Assembly (NCBI GenBank): GCA_020698575.1
Contig: CM036245.1
Span: forward strand, 15,237,479-15,301,478
Direction of reading: 5' to 3'
Origin: Bostrychus sinensis
Lineage: Eukaryota > Chordata > Actinopteri > Gobiiformes > Eleotridae
DNA: 64,000 bases
Shown here: positions 1 through 12,441 of the stretch, one piece after another
How the letters are laid out: each line of letters opens with the position of its first letter
How positions within the stretch are numbered: position 1 is the stretch's first letter
Position numbers and translations under genes: made by a program
Notes under the pieces: model-generated
The model's database searches: none
What the model was told of the DNA's origin: nothing
The model's input: only the letters and a program-made list of their open reading frames with translations

Positions 1-3000
1 ATGTGTGGGTGATTTCAAGGATATTTTCTGAACATAGATACAAAAAAATAATACTGGCAGTTGTAATATAGTCCTAAACAAAAATCATAATAAGTCATAA
101 AAATCTAATAATTATTGCACATACAGATTTCAGCCCAAATGGGGGCAAAGAGAAAACAGAGAGCAGTTGAGATTTAGTCCTGCTGATTTTATTTACTGTG
201 GACTCTGCTTGAACTTGATCTAACTCTATTCAACTTCAGGTTAGTAAAAATATCTCCAGAACTGACAGGTTTTCGAATGCATTGTGTATTGGAGTTTGCT
301 GTTTTGACACCTTTTGTTCATATATCCAGATTCACACCTCTTATAGAAGACTATTGTATAATGAAGATCATATGAGAATCCAATGTCTGCTGTTAACTCT
401 ATTTTAGTAATTTTTTTCTAATCTTCACATTTTCTTTTTCTTTTTTGGTACCTGGATCCTGTTTACTCATCTGGATTTTTCACTGCAGGTAAAAGCCAAA
501 CCGTATTTTGTTAAAGGCTGGTGTTGTATGTGTTTTCAACAAGATTTTTTTTCTTTTTTTTTCTTTTTTTTTCTTTCTGGCAGGCCACATGTCTGTAGTT
601 TGCCGAAGTGGCACATCCATTTGATTTGTATGAACTGATTCTGATCACAAGTCATTTATTTTCTAGCTGCTACCTTTTCTGTCTAAAACGCGGCTCTTTC
701 CTGCACTGTAACTTCTCTGTTGTGTTTTGAGCCTGAATGGACTCCCTCCAAGTGTTTTTCTCTCACTGAAGACACTTGAGTTTGACCAGTTGCAGCTTGT
801 TTGTGTGTTTTCACCTCATGCGGTGACAGCCATATGGTTAGTTTGCGATTGTGAGTTGAATTGCATTGGTCAGGTGGAGCTGCCTCGCTGACAGAACTGC
901 TCAGAGCCCATAGCTCATAATGAAGGCTTTAAACCAGATTTCATTTTTAGAATACTAAATAGGGCTGTGTAATGTCTTATTTGTGGTCCTTGTATCAAAG
1001 AAGGTGAAGGAAACATATATTATGTCCATTGTCATTACTTGAGATATGATCTACCTCTGTGGCTTGTAATGGATTTCAAGCAGCCTGTTTCTCCACTGAT
1101 TTAGCCCATAACTAATCGTGAATACTACATGACACCAAATCTGATAAATGACAAATAGCTTATACATTCTGTGTATACATGCTAGTTTGACCAAGGTTTG
1201 ACAAAGTTCATGTTTGTTTCTGTCATTGTCAGAATGGTTGCATTTTGTGATTACAGGTGTTGGCTGTGAATCCTGTCAAATACCTGTTAATAGTGGTATG
1301 TGAGGTTTACCTTGACTGTTACGAAGCAAAACCAACACTACACCACCATGTTGCTATCCTCAAGCTGATTTAGTAGTCCTGAAAGCAACATTTTTTCTAA
1401 TTTTTCATTGAGCATGTGTAGACTCCACATGTTTGAATATTGATGTGTGCCTCAAATGTTTTTGAGGAGCATTGTGTGTGCTCAACAGAGGCAGACAGAA
1501 ACACTGTTGACATATAATATGGTTGGTGGGTGGTTCTAATCTCAAAAAAAGACTAACACGTCAGCCGCAGAGAACAGTGCCCTAAATGTCATGCGCATTC
1601 TTAACAGCCAAGATTACAAACTTACTTTGAAAACACTTTAATTTGTAGATTATATTGTCACCAATATCCAGCCACAAATCAGTGTCTGTTCCAATCCTAG
1701 ATAAATAGAAAAAAGTTAAAAGGAAAGATATAAAAATCTTATTTTTATTTTAATGATTATTTACTTAATTTCATCATTATGTCCTTGTAATTGCTATGTA
1801 AAAAAAAAAAAAAAAAGATAAAAAAACAATAATAATGATATGTCTTTTAAAAAGCCCACAAATGCCATAACACTGCTGACTAGCAGTAACCTTTTACAAC
1901 CAACATGAGAGAAACCTATTAAAACAAAGAAAGGTTAGGTGAACTGAGAACAGGGGAAACCTCAGTAGGCTCATTTTCTGTCTGTATGTTTAAAGTCAGA
2001 TGTCTATGAGCTGCATGAACAATGGTGGTGCGACAGTTTAATAAAGTTAAAAGGTATTGCCTGCCGAGCGTTAGGTCTACACTCGAGTCTGTCATGGTCA
2101 GACGTCTATTAGAGCTACAACACAGAGGCAAGAAGAGGGGAGTGGAGAGGTTCAGACAGAAAGAAAGTATGAAATTATAAATAATATCTGCCCTTGAAAC
2201 ATGGTCATAAATGCAAAGATATTCCATTTAACTTACTGACATATGGTACAGCACTGGCTACACATCCATGTAAGTACTGCAACAAACCATATGCTGAATA
2301 TATAATGATTTAACGATTGATCTATGTTATCAGATTTAAATTCATAATATTACAGCTTCAATAGTGAGTCTGAGTTTGATACAGAAAACCACACTTCAAT
2401 AAACGTGTAAACAGTGCAGTGTATTCAAAAAGAAACTAGAATAATAGTAAACATAGGAGAATATGAATAATTATGAACTGGATTGCCATTTTGATTACGC
2501 AGTGGCTATGAAATATGTAGATGCTTGTGTTTTAAATAAAACTCTGTCACACTGATGATTAGTACAAGTAATTGTTCAGTCCACTTTAATTTTGTTCCCC
2601 ATTGTTTATTAATAGGCAGTGAAATCACACCCACACTACTTGCTGATAGAAATTTTCCTTTAAGAGAAACTACCATTGAAATAAACATTAGGTTTGCATT
2701 TGCATATCAATAACATGCACTCATATTTAATGCATGAACACATTAACTTGAGCAATTAATGGCTATGAAGTGGCAAAAAATATTAAAGTCATTATGACCT
2801 TTGTTAACAAAAGCATGTGTGACTTGTACCTGACCTTTGAGAATCCCTTCACTAAATATATTCACTCAGCATCAGTTATAGTAGTGGGAATGAATTAATT
2901 ACATTGTCTGTGTATAAAACATTCAAACTTTTAACTTGTGATTAGAAATAAGGAATGGAAAGGTAACACCAGGGCATAAGACAGCTGCAGCATTGGACAG

Positions 3001-3406
3001 AGAGAAGTAAATACAACAAGCCATTTTCTGCTAGACACAGCGCCATAAAGTTTGTTAATTAGACTCTTGCCTGACAGCGAGCTGGTCTTATGTTATAGGT
3101 ACTATATAATGCATAGATTTAAAAGCTCTCAGTCAGTCCTGTTAAAACAAATAATGACCAACAAAGAACAGTGCCATATTTCTCGTGTCTTTTACACACA
3201 CAACCACACTCTCACTGCTTATGGTTGTTCGCTGTTCTCAGAGCTGGTAATTAGGCTGTCACGATGTCGCATAGTGAACTGAGTGAACTGAATTTTAAAT
3301 GAAAAAGTGTTTGTGCCAGCTAAATTAAGCCTGGTTTATGTGGATTTGGTTATTTTAAAAGCATTTTCAAGTCTTCCATTCTTTACTATGCCACAGATTC
3401 ACAATA
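1..3406. other. Unannotated AT-rich non-coding stretch
   Basis: I see no gene or recognisable complete element. It holds a pyrimidine-rich tract near 545-577 (T runs interrupted by C) and a poly-A run near 1800-1816. Short open frames here have no recognisable domain and low-complexity, stop-flanked character. Confidence 0.6.
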
Positions 3407-3414
3407 GACTTTTG

Positions 3415-3953
3415 CAGTGATGAAATGTAATGAAGTAAAAGTACTTAGTTACTTTACTTAAGTACAATTTTCTTTACTTTACTTGAGTACATTTTACAAG
3501 GGATACTTTTTTCTTACTTTACTATATTTTAGAGCAAGTATCAGTACTTTTTACTCCACCTCATTTCTGAGTTGGTCTTTTTGTTGTGTCTTCATTGTAG
3601 ACACACAGTACTTGAATATAAAAGATGCAGTAAAGTAGTTCTCCTTTAGAAACATCAGAATAATAAAGACAGAAGACCTCATCGACATTCAGTCTCTTCT
3701 ACTGCACCAGTTTGTTCATTTTATCTGTCATCAGCACAATTCTTCAGCAAAATCCCTCACATTTAACACATGAATGAGTTGTTGAGTCTGTACAAAATAC
3801 TTCTACTTTTTCACTTGCAAGTACATTTAAAAGTAACTACTTTTATACTTTTACTTAAGCAGAAAATTTAAGGTGATACTTTTACTTTTACTTGTTGCTC
3901 CTTTATCTGTATTTTTACTTAAGTATAGAAATTGATTATTTCCTCCACCACTG
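3415..3953. mobile_element. Short non-autonomous hAT element with 8-bp target duplication
   Basis: The left end reads cagtgatgaaatg and the reverse complement of the right end reads cagtggtggagga, which are imperfect terminal inverted repeats starting with CAG, as in hAT elements. The element is flanked by an exact 8-bp direct repeat, gacttttg, at 3407-3414 and 3954-3961. Eight-base duplications are the hAT hallmark. The interior has many TACTTTTACTT/AAGTA-type words near both ends and no coding frame, so it needed a transposase from elsewhere. Family assignment rests on the duplication and termini and not on protein. Confidence 0.8.
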
Positions 3954-3961
3954 GACTTTTG

Positions 3962-4558
3962 TACCTAAATAAATAAATAAATAAATACTGTTTTTAACTA
4001 GCAGAATTTATCAGTGATTATCATTGTTGTATGTACTGATTGCAATTACTATGCAATTAAAGTCTATGCAACTGTACTTGAAACATAGCCAATATGTGGT
4101 TTGAGCTAGTAAAATATGTGGGAAGTGTTCTTGATGAGTCCTTGTGTGTCTTTGAGCCTAGAGAGTGCCCACAGCTGCAGGCTTATGTTCCTGCAGTGTG
4201 TGACCCCAGGGCTCTGAAACAAACAGCTCGAGAAAATAAGGGAAAACTCTGTGTCTTCAGTCACATCTAAGAGAAGTACTGTATTTTCTATTAAAAGTAG
4301 AGTAAAGCAGACTGGAGAAGCCTATTGATGGAAATGAGATGAAATGCCTGGAGCACAAAGATGAACAGGGATTGGGAATCAGAGTCTGGAGAGACTCCTG
4401 TGAAGCTGTGGAGGTGTGAAGCAGGAAGTGTGAGAATGTTCTCTTTGATATGGTGGCTGCACTGTACACAGCACCCACCCAACCCATCTTAGGCTGAATG
4501 AGAAGGAAATATCTGATGCAAATTGTATCAATATAAAACACTTTTTAAGGTTACATTG
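3962..4558. repeat. (AAAT)n microsatellite and unannotated flank
   Basis: An (AAAT)n run lies at about 3967-3987 directly after the hAT target duplication. The rest to 4558 shows no gene or element I recognise. Confidence 0.55.
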
Positions 4559-5483
4559 TTAAAGGGCCTACATTATGCTTTTACTGAGTCTTTTATATTA
4601 ATTTAGGACACATCTAGATCTGCATTGTTCGTTTTGTTGATCAGAAAACATTTGAAGAAACTCATCATTTGACTCTGTGAGAAACACTCGGATTAGGTCC
4701 CTTTCACTTTAAGAGCCCTCCCTCTCTTCTGTCCCGCTGCTGTTACACCCCCTCAGAGCTCCTCATAACAACACATGCTGGTGCAGAAGCACTGTTTGAG
4801 TGGTGTCCACTGCAGTTTGGGGTGGGTTTGTTTGGTTGCTGCAGGGGAGGCGTGAGCTGTAGCAGTGCTTCCTGAACAGGACAGGGCCATGAGGGGTGAG
4901 GATCGTGGTCAGGTGGAAAAGGCAGACACCGGTGAAATGAGCCGATTTGACCTCTCACAAACTCAATGTAGGGGTGCACGGTGGCAGAGCAGTTAGCGTT
5001 CTCGCCTCCCAGCAAGGAGGTCGTGGGTTTGAGCCCAGGCTGAGCAACACACCATCACACAAACTCTCTGGGTGGAGTCTGCATGTCCTCCCCATGTTAC
5101 CGTGGGTTCTCTCCGGGTAAGACATGCATGTGTTAGGTGAATTGGTGACTCTAAATTGACCCTAGTGAATGAATGTGAGAGTGAATGGTTGTCTGTCTGT
5201 GTTCATCTCTGTGTCAGCCCTGCAACAAGCTGGGCCCTGTCCAGGGTGTACCCCGCCTACAGCCCAAAGTTACTGGGATAGGCTCCAGTCCCCCGCGACC
5301 CCTAATGGGAATAAGCGGTACAAAATGAATGAATGAACAAACTCAATGTAAAAGAATAAAGGAATACTCAAATATGCACAAATAAAACAAAAATACAAAT
5401 CCAGGTCTGTTTTAGTGAGGGAACAACATTATAACATGGTAGAAAGTTTATAAAAGTCAGTTTTGCATAATATAGACCCTTTA
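4559..5483. mobile_element. Inverted-repeat element interrupted by a SINE
   Basis: The left end (ttaaagggcctacattatgc) and the reverse complement of the right end near 5465-5483 (aagggtctatattatgc) are inverted repeats differing at few bases. The interior without the nested SINE would be about 545 bp and has no coding frame. This fits a MITE-like non-autonomous DNA transposon. I could not find a clear target duplication, so superfamily (hAT or PIF/Harbinger) is unresolved. The SINE at 4971-5336 sits inside it with its own target duplication, so it is the younger insertion. Confidence 0.6.
4971..5336 (+). mobile_element. tRNA-derived SINE (V-SINE-like), full length
   Basis: The head carries Pol III promoter boxes: an A-box-like segment at 4982-4994 and a B-box-like gggtttgagccc at 5025-5036. 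The body has the fish SINE pattern (a clause about unit words near 5085-5115 and a 3' part near 5220-5320), ending in an (ATGA)n tail. It is flanked by an exact 14-bp direct repeat, acaaactcaatgta, at 4957-4970 and 5337-5350, which is the signature of LINE-mediated retroposition. The V-SINE label comes from recalled family appearance and should be checked against a repeat library. Confidence 0.88.
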
Positions 5484-6255
5484 GGGCTAAGGATCATACT
5501 TGCTGATTACAGAACATTTTACCCACTAAAGGCCACCTTAAAATGTGAGATTCTCATTTAATGTAGTGTAAGCATGTTAGTCTGAACACTTGCTACTACA
5601 ACTGAGACAAATATAAAGTTCAAAAAAATATAACCAGAGCTACAGGATGAACATGTGGTGTAAGCCAGGTTCTGCTGAATTCCCACAGAATAAATACTAC
5701 AAGGTAATAAAAGTCAGTATGGGCTCTGTGAAGTAAAGAGACATCAAATTTAAGACTTGTTATGTGTCTCACACATTATATTAAAGCTGCAGTTTCATTT
5801 TAATGGCCATACTTGGTTTGTCCACCTCAACAATCACACCAAAACAAAAATAAAAACAGGAAAGAAACAAGATTTTTTGCTGTGGTGTTGTGATAAACGT
5901 ATTCTCAAGATGTCTTTGAGAAAGTAGCACATTTGTATGCACACTGAGGTCCACAGAGAAGCACGCTATGTTAATCTTGCTTTGCATTGTTACGGCTACA
6001 CTCACTACACTGTGTAAAAAGCAGTTATCAAACATCAATTCATCTTACTTTAATAACATATAAGGTGTGATTCTGGGTGGTAACTGTATATTATTACTTC
6101 ATACATACATATTACATCATACAGCTGCAATTAAAAAAAAAAAAATAAAAATAAAAAAATCACTGCTCAGATCTATGTTTCTCTTTAGAAATAATATGTT
6201 GTATGCTCTGCCAGTGTACACAGATATAAAGTGACACAACCATGAAATTTTTAAT
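5484..6255. other. Unannotated AT-rich stretch
   Basis: I see nothing recognisable apart from an A-rich run near 6133-6160 just before the large hAT element. Confidence 0.5.
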
Positions 6256-6263
6256 GTACATAT

Positions 6264-8676
6264 TAGGGCTGTAACGATTAGTCGACATAATCGACGATGT
6301 TGATTGTTAAAATTTGTCAACGCTAATTTTTATAGTCGACACGTTGTATGGACGTACATTTACTTTGTAAAATTGCAAAAAAACGCATTTTTTATGACCC
6401 GGTGTTATTTTGGAGGACCGCAATGCACTGCAGGAAGTTAAGGGGCAGTATTTCCTGTTGTCTATCATTGCCTGTCTCTCTTGACTGCATTCTGACAATG
6501 AAGACACACAAACAATGGCGGAAAGTCAGACGTGTGTATAATCAATTTTGTATGTATTCTATGTGTGTAAATTTTCCCAAAATGGTAATATCATAATATG
6601 GCAGGTCAAGCTGTTTTTCTGAAAATGGCAAGGGGGTAATCAGGCAGAGGACAGTGAAAGGACTTGTGGAACTATGAAAAGGGCACAGATTATGCTTGTG
6701 TAACTTGGACAATGATGTACAGGACAGGGGAAATTTTATTCAGAAACAAGAGTTTCTCAACAGTTTTTGATTTTAAACGATTTCTTTTTTTTTTTTTTTT
6801 TGACACAACCTCTCCGGCCTTGGAGAAGACCTTTTCACAAGGCACAAAAGATGCCGGTGTGCACAAAAAGGCAAGTGCAAGTTTGTGTAAAGTTGGGTAG
6901 AGTCGTTTTTGCCTCTCCCATTACTCCAGAGGGTTTCCAGTCTTCCAATATTTGGCTCTGAAAGGTACCGCTGGACCCCCACAGTGGCATCTGCAGTGAC
7001 ATTTTGAGACCTCCTTGCCTCCATGACACCCCAACTCCTTGGAACACAATAAACACCTCACCTTTGAATAAAATAAGAAACCGTAAAAAATAGTTCTTGA
7101 TAAGCAAACCTAATGCGTCTGTAATGATGTTAGATTTAGCTTACCTTGTTAGGCGATATCAGATCAAAGTGTTCTCACGCAGGGAAAACCTCCTCTTCCT
7201 CGCTGGCTCCATCCTATCACCTATCCTACTCTCCTCACTCTCCTAAATCTCTCTCCCTAAACTCTCCAAACTCTCTCCAAACTATCTCCAAACTATATAA
7301 ACGCTATCCAAACTCTAATATCCAAACTATCCAAACTATCCAAACTCTCAACTGACCGCAATGCTCCTTCAAATACCCACATTTTGAATGGAGCCTGAGG
7401 GGTCTCTATAGCTGTAATAGGTGCGTTTGAGATGAGCCAGACTTGCGCAGTTTCGATCGGTGTCGGTCTGTGCGCAGTGCACGCCAGTTAGATTTGTGTC
7501 CAACTTGTTCCCGACTTGCTCTGATGCCACAAGTGCGACGGTCACCGAAAGCTCGTGAGATCCAAACGAGACCCGCGCCTGAGCCGCCGCAGTTCATCAG
7601 GAGCAACTGCAGAGGCTGCACGGCTCAGTGCATGATGGGAAAACGCACACCTGTTAGGGTGAACGGACAGGTGATTGGAGAAACGTAACGCACGACACTT
7701 CACTGCCCTCCACTCCTCCTCCCCTGCCTTTTTTATTTTTTTTATTTTTAATACAGACTAAAGTTACAGTTTTGACCTGGAAAAACTTTGTGCCCTGCTG
7801 CTCAGTGTGTAGTAGAATATTATTACAAAGATTGTGCACAATATCTGCTGTTATAGAAGGCTGTTTAACATTTATAATGTGTAAACTTAGACGTAAAAGC
7901 TAAGAACCAACTGCACACAGATCAAGCACGGGACATAAAAGTTCTTACAAATCAGTTTAATGCATTTATTTTCAAAATCATATCCAACACACGCGAGAAG
8001 TGCATTTTGGGTGTGATGGTGCGTGATCTGAGGCACAAACTGTCCGACTTCACTACAGCTGTATTTCCCCTCCTCTCATTGCGGCCGTGCACTCTCGTTC
8101 ACAATCCAGGCGAGGCGCAGTTCATCTTGAACGAGCCTAATAGCTCGCGGTAAAATCTGAACCATTTCCGAAGCAATCACGTGGTACAGCCGGGCAGCGA
8201 GGATTCGGACGTCATCATTTTTGGCTCCTCCCGCAAATGAAGCAAGCCTCGATACGCGCTTCGCGGAACACCCACTTCATTACTCGACACATGCTTTGAA
8301 GCCTCGGCACATCTCGTAACATCACTAGAGCTGACAAATGTCACATGCAGTCGGTAAACTGCAGATATATCAAAGCTTTTCTCTGTTGGTCACTCACGAC
8401 AAATATTTAATGCTAATTTATATATATATACATAACTTGGGGTTATATAAAAAATATATCATATATCATATATCTTGGTCATTATTTTAACAATAGAATG
8501 TTGTTATGGTAGAAGGGTGATAATCAGGGATGTGCTTGAGCAGGTGTAATATGTACAGCAGTGTGGGGTTAGGTAAACTCAAAGACACAACAGAAATAAT
8601 AATTTGAATAGTCGGCTAATCAAAAACATAATCGCTGACTAATCGACTACCAAAATAATCATTAGTTACAGCCCTA
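6264..8676. mobile_element. 2.4 kb non-autonomous hAT element with exact 8-bp target duplication
   Basis: The left terminus tagggctgtaac is matched exactly by the reverse complement of the right terminus, with further weaker pairing of TAGTCGA/AATCG words inward. The element is bounded by an exact 8-bp direct repeat, gtacatat, at 6256-6263 and 8677-8684. I see no intact transposase or BED finger. The interior is unusual for a MITE in being long and having GC- and CpG-rich blocks (about 7430-7690 and 8070-8340), a poly-T run (6783-6800) and a small CCAAACTAT tandem repeat. It may be an internally rearranged derivative of an autonomous hAT, or may carry captured sequence. Confidence 0.85.
7256..7350. 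repeat. CCAAACTAT-type tandem repeat inside the hAT element
   Basis: Short units built on ccaaactat and ctctccaaa repeat with variation, becoming a regular 9-base period near 7320-7345. The repeat makes a threonine/serine-rich frame that I do not regard as a gene. Confidence 0.7.
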
Positions 8677-8684
8677 GTACATAT

Positions 8685-10085
8685 GTGGTAATTGTGGCTA
8701 TTACAACCATTAAAACCAATCCATGTCAACAAGAATACACTGGATAAACTAACAGATAATAAGATAATCAAGTTAGGAGAAAATATTTTCTTGTTATACA
8801 CCAAGATTTGTAATTGTATGGCATCCTAGCGTGTTAATAATAATAAAAACTGAAGTAATATGACTATTTATATGACTTATTTACTGTAAATCTCCCTTGA
8901 TAACGTGCTTTAAGTGAAGTATGTCTCCTGTATACATACGTATGCCATTAGTGATGCCTACAGACTGAACTTTTCTATGGAAGAGGCTTCAGACAGGATA
9001 GAAAGGATTTATTCAATAAGAAAGATAAATGCAAATGCAATCAAAAATGCAGTGCAGTACCTCAGCTCAAAAAATGGGTTATGACTTCATAGAATACAAA
9101 AATATTACGACACTGAGGAGAAACTTTTGAAATATGTGTACTGCCCTTCAGTTAAAATGTGAGTACAAAGGTGAAAGAAGCAAAATATTTTAGTTAATAG
9201 TTCATATTTCATTTCTTATAATTCATGTTAAAAATATTAAGCTAAAAAAATAAGTGCACTGTCAGTATTGGTTTAGATGTCTTTCATTTGAACGGATATT
9301 TAGACAGTGGCAGTGCATTATGGGTAGTGGGAGCGCATTGGAAGAGATGCATGTTGGAAGTTTCATTCGACCCTTTCACGCTTCAATATTACACTGTGAT
9401 CTAGCTTGAGAAGACTGAATAAGGGAGCAAAGACGATCATCCTGGCTCATGAAAATCGAGTTTGGCCGACTGTTCACCTACATTAACATCCTGGGTGTAC
9501 AGACATAGTGGGAACAGTACTCGATGTTAATTCTCCCATGCAGCACAAACTGTTATTTACATTTTGTCAACCCTGCAACTTCAAATACACCTCTTTGTAT
9601 TAAAATGTAAATACTGGGAACATCTTGTACTGACTTGGCATTTTGGACACTCGGTGGTAACGGAAGTATAGTATACTCTCTGCTTTCTTCTCTTTGTAGT
9701 GACCTTATTAGCCCAGAAACAACCCACTGGGAAAATAGGCTGTTGCTACATTGATCCTGAGGGACAGTTCTCTCGCACTGTAGTTGTGTGGATGCCTGAG
9801 ACCAATGTTAATTTGTCCTGACTCTGGGAAATATGGAAAGAGACAGAAAGCTCAAAATGCAGCATGTGTTTGTTGTGTTGATGCATGGGGATCCTTTTAA
9901 AATCAGAGGACCGAAAATCAATCAGTCATTCAATCAATCAATCTGTCTATTTTCATTCCTCTGAAGCACTCAGTTGCAGCAAATCAGCAATGACTATTTT
10001 ACACATTTTATCATCTGTTAATTTGAAGCATTGCAATTATTAAAAATCTGTTGCTGAAAACTTGTTTAGGCTTTGAATTTAAGTA

Positions 10086-10121
<36 letters not shown>

Positions 10122-10566
10122 GATCTCTCATCTATTTTCTGCCTTTCTCTCTGCATATATAGAGCATCTCTGTCCCTGGCGACGATGGTGCTCCATAGGG
10201 ACACATGTGGTGCCAAATGCATTCAGTGTGGCTCATCTCTATAGAGGCTGTAGACCCAGACTCTTACTGCATCAAAGCAAAGCACACATCAAAAATGCAT
10301 TTCAGTCAGAGAGTCCACATACTCAACAAAAGAATAATTTACCAGTGTGAGCGAGAGTTAGTTTCTGTAGAATTAGATTTGGGACAAAATAAAATAACGA
10401 GAGTAACGAACTACAGATAAAACGAAACATGGACTCAGTGGCCTTAAAGCAGTGACCATGGGTTGTCCCCGAGGGCCGATGCTCTCCTCTTCACTTTAGT
10501 TAAAGTCATCTAAGCTACTTTCACATTCAGCTCTCCTCTCTGTTAACTGTAGTGACTGGGGAGGTA
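8685..10566. other. Unannotated stretch with a 32-base poly-T tract
   Basis: I see no gene. The main landmark is an uninterrupted T run at 10089-10120. An AATC-rich patch lies near 9918-9943. Confidence 0.55.
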
Positions 10567-11150
10567 GGCTAGGTTTGGCTAAGTCTGGGGCTAATTTCTG
10601 TATATCTGAGGCATCCCTGTGCATCTGCATCCAGCCACTCAAACTCTGCTGAAGCCTGCCGAGCCCCGTCAAATTCCAGTAAAAATAGTGGGTCCTTGCT
10701 GGAGCTGTGGCCGGGCTGAGCATGTCATGGTCTGCAGCAGTTTCTGTGTTCTCCCTGTGTTTTTCACAAATAAAGCTCAAATAAAGACATTATTTTTGCA
10801 CGTTACAGAGTCTGCGTTTGGGTCCTGTTATTCACTTGTGACAGAGCAGCACTGAAGCTAGCCTGGACTCACAGCGTAGCGGCCTCTAGTTTCTGTAAAC
10901 CTGCAGCGTCCTCATGATCCTGTGTCCAGCTTTTCACCTCCACTGAATCCTGCGAGGCCCAGCCAAAGCTCCAGTGAAACTAGCGGGCCCTCTGCGGAGC
11001 TGAGACTGGGCTGAGGGGCGCGGAGAGCAGCTTGGGCTCGCAGTGTAACGGCCTCCATTCTAGAGGCGAGAGCAGCCTGTACACACGCCCAGGCTTTCAG
11101 TGTTCGGCGGCTCAGGTTGCTATGGTTACGCGAGCAGCAGATATGGGATT
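10567..11150. repeat. Diverged GC-rich tandem repeat, two to three units
   Basis: A block at about 10607-10720 (cagcc..., ccagtaaaa/agtggg..., ending ggctgag) is repeated in diverged form at about 10898-11015. A second shared block (tagc..ggactcacagcgtagcggcctc type) recurs at about 10567-10600, 10858-10895 and 11027-11063. Unit spacing is about 290 bp and then about 170 bp, so the units differ by an insertion or deletion. The segment is markedly richer in G+C and CpG than its neighbours. Open frames across it show no known domain. Confidence 0.6.
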
Positions 11151-11199
11151 GTGATTTAACTTCTGCAGGACTCATGCAGTGTCACCTGTTCTGGCAGAC

Positions 11200-11695
11200 T
11201 GATGCCAGCTGTGCTTGAATGAGTGACTTGCTTTTGAAGCTACAAAGTGTTTTGAGTTTTTTTTTTTTTTTTAAATTTTTGAGAAGCTACTTCTCAGTTG
11301 TTAGACTTTATTTTGTGTTTGTGGATAAAAGCACTATTCAGTCTGTTAAAACGGCTGAAGATAATTAAGTAAAGAGTTGTTTTTAAATTTAGCTGCACCT
11401 TATTGGGTGTTTCCTCTGTAACATTGGCACTTGTTTTATTTTTAAATGAGTTATTTTTTGTCTTGCAGACTGTGATATTCTGATATTATTCCCTCTGCGT
11501 TTTAAACTGTGCAGTACTTGAGAACCAGTTGAGAACCACTGCCTTAAAGGATTATACTGTACATATTCATATACACTGTGCTGCTGGGTATGGACCTGTA
11601 CCTTAATAAAAAAAAAATAAAATAAAGCCACACACTGTGCTGTTGTGCACTGCAAAAGTGCCTTTTCCGGTTTGTGTATTTTAAAATGTGGGACT
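11200..11695. other. Non-coding stretch with poly-T and a hAT-like end
   Basis: It contains a T run near 11258-11273 and, ending at 11541, the reverse complement of a CAGTGGTTCTCAAC-type hAT terminus. No partner end or target duplication is visible, so it would be a truncated copy or chance. Confidence 0.4.
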
Positions 11696-12074
11696 TAAAC
11701 CATTCAGGCATAACATTATGACCACCGACAGTTGAGGTGAATAACACAGATGTCTGTGGCACCTGTTAGTGGGTAGGACACAATTCAAGTCAGCAGATGA
11801 ACACTGTGTCATCAGAGTTTATGTGTTAGGAGTAAGTAAGTTTGAAAATGGCCAAATTGTGATAGAGGACAGCTAGATGACTGGGTCAGAGCATCTCCAA
11901 ATCTGCAGCTCTTGTGCAACAGACAAGCTACTGTAGTTCAAACTGACAAAAAAAAGTTAATACTGGTTCTAAGTATTTGGCATATATTTTATGGTTGCAC
12001 ATTAGATAGGTGCTCATAACATTATGACCACCAATAGGATCTAGGTGGTTCTAATGTTATGCTTGATTGGTTTA
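11696..12074. mobile_element. Mini Tc1-like element (non-autonomous)
   Basis: The left end reads taaaccattcaggcataac and the reverse complement of the right end reads taaaccaatcaagcataac, followed on both sides by ATTA(T/G)(G/A)ACCACC. This is an imperfect inverted repeat of about 31 bp next to TA dinucleotides, as expected for Tc1/mariner insertion. An extra copy of the terminal motif (cataacattatgaccacc) lies internally near 12017-12034. The 379-bp element has no transposase frame. Confidence 0.75.
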
Positions 12075-12441
12075 TATTAAATAGCCTGGAGGAAAAAAAA
12101 AAAAAAAAAGCCAAAATATAATTTGTCTGTTTCATGTGATGCAGACATATCTATGGGAACTAGCCACCTTGGCTATTGTAAGCATTTTTGCCCAAATATT
12201 CAATTTGACTGCTTTCCATTCTCAATTAGGATCCAAGTGACGGGTTCATGGCCTCATCTTCACAGCAATATTGGTGTGAATGTAGATTATTATTTATATG
12301 TATGCTAATACAGGTTTCTTTAGTGTTGGCCCTTGAATTATGCATGTATTACACGTAAAAGAAAAGAAGAACATTGTGATGTGTGGGAGTTTTGCTGTTT
12401 AGGTCAAAGTGCAGTCACTTGCCAAGAAGCTAAACATTAAA

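Noticed and set aside
970..985. TAGGGCTGTG at about 961, like a hAT terminus
   Set aside because: A short match with no partner end or duplication; likely chance.
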